Source: Lysobacterales bacterium 15-68-25
GTDB lineage: Bacteria; Pseudomonadota; Gammaproteobacteria; Xanthomonadales; Rhodanobacteraceae
Reading direction: 5' to 3'
Assembly (NCBI GenBank): GCA_002279065.1
Contig: NCKB01000011.1
Span: forward strand, 81,913 to 145,912
Length of the DNA: 64,000 nucleotides
Position 1 is the first letter of the stretch. The number at the start of each line of letters is the position of its first letter. Under the pieces are notes generated by a model. That model saw only the letters and a program-made list of their open reading frames with translations, was not told the origin of the DNA and did not search any database. The position numbers were made by a program, and so were the translations under genes. Shown in pieces: positions 60,215-64,000 of this stretch.

Positions 60215-62059
60215 ATGATCTTCCGCTGGTTCGAAAACCTGATCGATCCGTTCAAGGAGCCGGTCGACGCCATGCCTCCGGCCACGGTGGGGCGCTTCTA
60301 CGCGTTCTACCTGCGACAGGTTTGGCCGATCTTCCTCGTCACCCTGCTGGTGGGGCTGGGCTTTGCGCTGATCGAGGTGGCGCTGTTCGGTTTCATCGGG
60401 CGCATCGTGGACATGGCCAATGCCACCCCGGCAGCGGACTTCTTCCGCCTGCACGGCCATACCCTGCTGTGGATGGGTTTCGTCGCGCTGGTGCTGCGGC
60501 CGCTGCTGTCGGGGCTGCACGACCTGCTGGTGAACCAAGCCATCGTGCCGGGGCTGACCGGGCGCATCCGCTGGCAGAACCATCGCTACGTGATCCGCCA
60601 GAGCCTGGGCTTCTTCCAGAACGATTTCGCCGGGCGCATCGCCAACCGCATCATGCAGACCGGCGCCTCCCTGCGCGAATCGGCGGTGCAGATCGTCGAT
60701 GCGATCTGGTACGTGGTGGTCTACACCGGCAGCGCGATCTTCCTGTTCGCCGAGGCCGACGCCTGGCTGGCGGCACCGCTGGTGGCGTGGATCGTCGCCT
60801 ACGTGGCCACGCTGGCGTACTTCATCCCGCGCACCAAGCAGCGCTCGTGGGAGTCGTCCGAGGCGCGCTCCAAGCTGATGGGACGCATCGTCGACGGCTA
60901 CAGCAACGTGCTTACGCTCAAGCTGTTCTCGCATACCCGCCGCGAGGAGGACTACGTGGCCGCCGCGTTGGGCGAGCAGATCGGCAAGACCCGCCGCATG
61001 ACGCGCATGACCACGGCGATGGACATCGCCATCACGTCGCTCAACGGGCTGCTGATCACCGGCACCTCCGGACTGGCGCTGTGGCTGTGGAGCCAGGGCC
61101 GGGTGACCGTCGGCGCCATCGCGCTGGCCACCGGCCTGGTGATCCGCATCAACAACATGTCCGGCTGGATCATGTGGGTGGTCAACGGCATCTTCGAGAA
61201 CATCGGCACGGTGCAGGACGGCCTTACCACCATCGCCCAGCCGCGTACCGTGCAGGACGCTCCCGACGCGGTGCCGCTGGTGGTGCGCGAAGGCGGCGTG
61301 CGCTTCGAGCGCATCCACTTCCACTACGGCAAGCAGGGCGGGGTGATCGCCGGGCTGGATCTCACCGTGCGGCCGGGCGAGAAGATCGGCCTGGTCGGCC
61401 CGTCCGGCGCCGGCAAGTCGACGCTGGTCAACGTGCTGCTGCGCCTGTACGACCTGGAGCAGGGCCGCATCCTCATCGACGGCCAGGACATCGCGCACGT
61501 CACGCAGGAAAGCCTGCGCTCGCAGATCGGCGTGGTCACCCAGGACACCTCGCTGCTGCACCGCTCGATCCGCGACAACCTGCTCTACGGCCGCCCCGAT
61601 GCCAGCGAAGCGCAGATCGCCGAAGCCGTGCGCAAGGCGCGTGCCGACGAGTTCATCCCGGGCCTGCTCGACGGACAGGGTCGCACCGGCTACGACGCCC
61701 ACGTCGGCGAGCGTGGCGTGAAGCTATCCGGCGGTCAGCGCCAGCGCATCGCCATCGCCCGCGTGCTGCTGAAGGACGCGCCGATCCTGGTGCTGGACGA
61801 AGCCACCAGCGCACTCGACTCGGAGGCCGAAGCCGCCATCCAAGACAGCCTCGACCTGCTCATGCAGGACAAGACGGTGATCGCCATCGCGCACCGGCTT
61901 TCCACCATCGCCCGCATGGACCGGCTGGTGGTGATGGACAAGGGCCGCATCGTCGAAACCGGCACGCACGCCGAACTGATCGCACGCGAAGGCCTGTATG
62001 CGCGGTTGTGGGCGCGTCAGACCGGTGGGTTTGTGGCGGTGGAGGATGTGGTGGAGTGA
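60215..62059 (+). CDS. ABC transporter, fused membrane and ATPase domains
   Basis: A 614-residue half-transporter of the type I exporter group. Six membrane helices cover about 35-330 (QVWPIFLVTLLVGLGFALIEVALFGFIG onward). The nucleotide-binding domain has Walker A GPSGAGKSTLV, signature LSGGQRQRIAIAR, Walker B ILVLDEATSALD and the H-loop IAIAHRLST. It must dimerise. It is like MsbA/lipid or multidrug exporters and like the YddA/McjD group; the substrate is unknown. The start at 60215 is preferred because an aromatic-basic N-terminus typical of these proteins follows. A terminator-like hairpin comes right after the stop. Confidence 0.9.
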   Translation: MIFRWFENLIDPFKEPVDAMPPATVGRFYAFYLRQVWPIFLVTLLVGLGFALIEVALFGFIGRIVDMANATPAADFFRLHGHTLLWMGFVALVLRPLLSGLHDLLVNQAIVPGLTGRIRWQNHRYVIRQSLGFFQNDFAGRIANRIMQTGASLRESAVQIVDAIWYVVVYTGSAIFLFAEADAWLAAPLVAWIVAYVATLAYFIPRTKQRSWESSEARSKLMGRIVDGYSNVLTLKLFSHTRREEDYVAAALGEQIGKTRRMTRMTTAMDIAITSLNGLLITGTSGLALWLWSQGRVTVGAIALATGLVIRINNMSGWIMWVVNGIFENIGTVQDGLTTIAQPRTVQDAPDAVPLVVREGGVRFERIHFHYGKQGGVIAGLDLTVRPGEKIGLVGPSGAGKSTLVNVLLRLYDLEQGRILIDGQDIAHVTQESLRSQIGVVTQDTSLLHRSIRDNLLYGRPDASEAQIAEAVRKARADEFIPGLLDGQGRTGYDAHVGERGVKLSGGQRQRIAIARVLLKDAPILVLDEATSALDSEAEAAIQDSLDLLMQDKTVIAIAHRLSTIARMDRLVVMDKGRIVETGTHAELIAREGLYARLWARQTGGFVAVEDVVE

Positions 62060-62063
62060 GGAG

Positions 62064-62084
62064 GGGGCATTCGCCCTTTTATTT
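62064..62084 (+). terminator. Short hairpin plus T-rich tract
   Basis: GGGC and GCCC pair around ATTC, followed by TTTTATTT, four bases after the ABC transporter stop. The stem is short but the T run is good. It marks the end of core-type DNA before the cassette array. Confidence 0.55.
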
Positions 62085-62381
62085 CGCGGCGAGGTCTTCG
62101 TTGGGGCAACTGCCATGCCGGCTGTTCCAGAGGGCTGAGTCATGCAATCCCACATCCGCCACGCGGCAACTGCTGCATCGCCGATCCCGGTGCGTATCGT
62201 CGTTTTTGGGGTGATAAGACATACAAACCTTGTTTCGCGACATACGCACATGAGCGTGCCCTCGCGTGGCCGCTGGAAAGGGCCTGGCAAGTGCATGACT
62301 ACACGTGGAATTTCATCGCTTGACGCGAGACAGCATGCGCGGAGCATCCGTACGTATGCCCCGATATGGGGTCTACTAAGC
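62085..62381. other. Gene-free stretch at the array boundary
   Basis: About 300 bases with lower GC and no supported gene. No attC R'' box (RYYYAAC) is visible, yet the stretch ends in AAGCGTTAGGT, which carries an attC/attI-type R' core. It may hold a degenerate attC or a former attI site. No integrase gene is present in it. CCCCGATATGGGG (62370-ish) is a small hairpin. Confidence 0.45.
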
Positions 62382-62388
62382 GTTAGGT
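62382..62388 (+). other. Integron recombination core (R' box) at array start
   Basis: GTTAGGT fits GTTRRRY and is preceded by AGC as in the two full attC sites downstream (CCAGCGTTAGG). It forms the left boundary of the first cassette, which starts six bases later. Confidence 0.6.
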
Positions 62389-62392
62389 GCTT

Positions 62393-62674
62393 ATGGCCAG
62401 TCTTTCAGTCAGCCAATGGAAGGAGGGCCACAGTGGCTCTACAGGGTGGCGCGAACACGCCCGTAAGGAGCTCGCAAGGCGTTTGCGCCAAGCGCTGCAA
62501 GTCTCTCCCTCGGATCTCAAGCGCACACTGCGCAAGATTCGCTTGCACCAGGAAGTTGTCTTAGACAATGTTGCCGATGAGCATCTGGAGGGCGTCAGGC
62601 AAATGCTTCAGGAGCTAGGCGGTGAAGTAGTCATCACTTCGTTCGAGCGTCCGGGTGCCTGGCGGCGCACCTAA
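62393..62674 (+). CDS. Cassette-borne small protein, unknown function
   Basis: A 93-residue basic protein. SQWKEGHSGSTGWREHARKELARRLRQALQVSPSDLKRTLRKIRLHQ is helical and rich in Arg/Lys; EVVLDNVADEHLEGVRQMLQELGGEVVITSF looks like a beta-alpha-beta unit of the ferredoxin or L7/L12 kind. No known family is certain. The stop TAA is inside the R'' box of the following attC site, as is common for compact integron cassettes. GTG at 62387 is a possible alternative start; no ribosome site is clear. Confidence 0.6.
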   Translation: MASLSVSQWKEGHSGSTGWREHARKELARRLRQALQVSPSDLKRTLRKIRLHQEVVLDNVADEHLEGVRQMLQELGGEVVITSFERPGAWRRT

Positions 62675-62724
62675 CCAGTCATCCAAGCGGATGGCTCCGC
62701 CGCCGCTTAATTCCAGCGTTAGGC
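62669..62724 (+). other. Integron attC site 1
   Basis: R'' ACCTAAC (62669-62675) and R' GTTAGGC (62718-62724) flank an imperfect palindrome with AAGCGG at 62685 and CCGCTT at 62703. The site is 56 bases long. The layout and the inner CCGCCGCTTAATTCCAGC are like Xanthomonas-type attC sites. Confidence 0.85.
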
Positions 62725-62751
62725 CACTAGCGACATCAAAGGAATTCCAGC

Positions 62752-63369
62752 ATGTCCCTCAGGTTGCTATCCGTCGTAATTCTGCTGGCTGGCGTGACAC
62801 TCACCGGGAGCTCCGCACTGCACGCCCAAGCACGCGCATCGAATAAAACCACAGCAGAGATCTACAAGGCCTTTCTTAGCTCGTGGCGTGGCAAGGACAA
62901 AGCGCCAATGAATGTGGCAGAAGGCACCGAGACCTTATCTAAGCAAGATCTAGAAGAGTTTTCGTCATGCGCTGGTGGTCACCACGAATGGGCCCCTGCG
63001 GCAACAAACGCGTCGCTGGCAACGCAGCTTAGCGCCCTCCCTTGGGTCCACTTCGTCGACCCGGCCAAATGGCAGGCAGCAGACCCTGGCGATTTGATTG
63101 CTAAGGGAAAATCCGTTGACGAGGCCGTCGAGCAGGGCTTCTCACATGCCTTGCTCACCCTGTCCACAGTCGCGTTTGATTCCTCGGGCGAGTTTGCTGC
63201 GCTCAAGTATTCGCTAGTCTGCGGTCAGCTGTGCGGTAACGGCGGAACCGTTCTCTTCGAGCATACGGGTCAAGGCTGGGTCCGCAGTAGGAAGCGGTGC
63301 AGCATGTGGTTGTCTTTCTCGGGCAGGCCTAACATGTCGTTCAAGGCGGACGGCTATGCCGCCGCTTAG
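62752..63369 (+). CDS. Cassette-borne exported protein, unknown function
   Basis: A 205-residue protein with a signal peptide (LLSVVILLAGVTLTGSSALHA). A mature part (KTTAEIYKAFLSSWRGKDKAPMNVAEG) continues to about residue 190 and has six Cys, several of which could form disulfides (SSCAGGHHEW, LVCGQLCG, KRCSMW). The frame then runs into attC site 2, so the last 12 residues (NMSFKADGYAAA) are encoded by the recombination site. This tail is an artefact of cassette structure and shows that no stop codon was placed before the attC. Function is unknown. Confidence 0.65.
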   Translation: MSLRLLSVVILLAGVTLTGSSALHAQARASNKTTAEIYKAFLSSWRGKDKAPMNVAEGTETLSKQDLEEFSSCAGGHHEWAPAATNASLATQLSALPWVHFVDPAKWQAADPGDLIAKGKSVDEAVEQGFSHALLTLSTVAFDSSGEFAALKYSLVCGQLCGNGGTVLFEHTGQGWVRSRKRCSMWLSFSGRPNMSFKADGYAAA

Positions 63370-63383
63370 CTCCAGCGTTAGGT
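63327..63383 (+). other. Integron attC site 2
   Basis: R'' GCCTAAC (63327-63333) and R' GTTAGGT (63377-63383) enclose an imperfect palindrome (AAGGCGG...CCGCCGCTT). It overlaps the 3' end of the preceding gene and is very similar to attC site 1 near R'. Confidence 0.85.
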
Positions 63384-63388
63384 GCCGC

Positions 63389-63871
63389 ATGACGTTCCAC
63401 GTGCTCGCTGCCTTGCTCCTTGCAACCTCGTTACCTGCATCGGCTCTTTCGCAGGAGTGCACGTTCGATCAGAAAGCCGTGGCCTCCGAACTTCAGCACA
63501 TGGCGCGGCGGCACCCAGGCTATCGAATAGTCACTGGTGGCTCTGCGGTGGAGTGGGTGCACCGTGGCGGTTATACGGTTAGGCTGTCCTATGGCGGCTG
63601 CGAGGATCTTGGCGCCGAGGTACTAGTCCGCGGCGAGAAGGGCAAGCCTGGGCCTGGTATGCAGGAACTGATTGCGGCGGTCTCGCGCTACTGGTCTCCC
63701 GCCCAAGCCCGCGATCTCGAATCTGCGCTTGCGTCTGGCAAGCTCACACGGGTCGTCGATGGCGATACCACCTTCCTTGAGGCCTCGGGCTCGGTCTCTT
63801 CCGCGTTTCCACTCGGGTTCACTATCGTTCTCAGCAAACATGAGGTGTCGCTCTCGTGGCCTGTTGCGTAG
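63389..63871 (+). CDS. Cassette-borne exported protein, unknown function
   Basis: A 160-residue protein with signal peptide (VLAALLLATSLPASALS). The mature part has two Cys (QECTF and YGGCEDLG) that may pair, and the block WVHRGGYTVRLSYGGCEDLG with an alternating strand pattern. No family was recognised. The ATG at 63389 lies five bases after the R' box of attC 2. The stop is followed by an attC R'' box after two bases, so it fills one cassette exactly. Confidence 0.65.
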   Translation: MTFHVLAALLLATSLPASALSQECTFDQKAVASELQHMARRHPGYRIVTGGSAVEWVHRGGYTVRLSYGGCEDLGAEVLVRGEKGKPGPGMQELIAAVSRYWSPAQARDLESALASGKLTRVVDGDTTFLEASGSVSSAFPLGFTIVLSKHEVSLSWPVA

Positions 63872-63875
63872 CGGC

Positions 63876-63904
63876 ACCTAACAAGTCGGTCGAGGCGGCC
63901 GGAT
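63876..63904 (+). pseudogene. Truncated attC site 3 (R'' half only)
   Basis: ACCTAAC (63876-63882) and AAGTCGGTCGAGGCGGCCGG match the left half of the other two attC sites. The right half is replaced by sequence that leads into an IS3-type element. The site is therefore broken and the cassette is fixed in place. Confidence 0.7.
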
Positions 63905-64000
63905 AGTTCCCTCGGTTTAGTGGACACCCTGATCTAACTTTTCAGGAGTGCCCCATGCCCAAACCAGGCCCAAGAACGACCACCCGCTACAGCGAGCAAT
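63905..64000 (+). mobile_element. IS3-family insertion sequence, left end (cut by window)
   Basis: GTTTAGTGGACACCCTGATC resembles terminal repeats of IS3-type elements, followed by CAGGAG and a start codon at 63955. The exact left boundary is uncertain (63902-63921). The element extends past the window. Confidence 0.65.
63955..64000 (+). CDS. IS3-family transposase OrfA, partial
   Basis: The first 15 residues (MPKPGPRTTTRYSEQ) match the start of IS3-type OrfA helix-turn-helix proteins. CAGGAG stands nine bases before the ATG. The gene continues beyond the window. Confidence 0.6.
   Translation, partial: MPKPGPRTTTRYSEQ

Noticed and set aside
62142..62564. Short open frame across the array boundary
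   Set aside because: It crosses the R' core and overlaps the cassette gene in another frame without a ribosome site or recognisable protein.

Overview
The window is GC-rich chromosomal DNA (roughly two thirds G+C by eye) with short intergenic gaps. Its gene families point to a gammaproteobacterium of the Xanthomonadales, most likely Rhodanobacteraceae (Dyella/Frateuria/Rhodanobacter-like). Pointers are the many exported hydrolases, several cyclic-di-GMP enzymes, a Clp/CRP-like box, and integron attC sites of the Xanthomonas type at the right end. The genus is an inference. I saw no rRNA, tRNA, prophage or CRISPR.

Left part (1-25 kb): mixed housekeeping and envelope genes. These include an ArsR regulator, a membrane diguanylate cyclase, MsrA, exported esterases, a UlaG-like hydrolase, TfoX-like and nitronate monooxygenase genes. 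A Cache-HAMP membrane sensor has no output domain and is followed by a small cytosolic partner. Further right are a short UvrA paralogue, an exported JAB-like protein, a GST, an amidohydrolase, an acyltransferase, a CoA-transferase, a penicillin-acylase-family enzyme, a two-DTG aspartyl protease, and a nitroreductase beside a MarR regulator with a perfect palindrome.

Centre (25.3-33.3 kb): seven same-strand genes that look like a biosynthetic or modification operon. They are an ACT-V4R protein, an asparagine-synthase-type amidotransferase, an acyl carrier protein, an AMP-forming ligase, a PrmC-like methyltransferase, a stand-alone NAD-synthase-like amidoligase and a GNAT/FemAB-like acyltransferase. 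The last genes are tightly coupled, and a CRP/Clp-like box lies just before the carrier protein. The product is unknown; this is the best candidate for an undescribed system. On the other strand a GCS2-type carboxylate-amine ligase overlaps an ATP-grasp-like protein (34.4-36.7 kb), forming a second two-ligase unit.

Right-centre (36.8-62 kb): a cNMP-binding/flavoprotein fusion, YjjG, a diiron heme-oxygenase-like protein followed by a PAS-GGDEF-EAL protein, a lipoprotein MsrA, an arylamine N-acetyltransferase, an exported RNase Sa-type ribonuclease with its barstar inhibitor, a GAF-GGDEF protein, exported hydrolases, a diheme cytochrome c behind an FNR-like box, a SulP transporter with a tandem universal stress protein, an MscS-type channel, endonuclease V, a GFA protein and an ABC exporter.

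Right end (62.3-64 kb): base composition drops and an integron cassette array begins. There are three short genes, two complete attC sites and a third attC cut by an IS3-family element that runs off the window. No integrase gene is present on the left, so this looks like an orphan array (CALIN).
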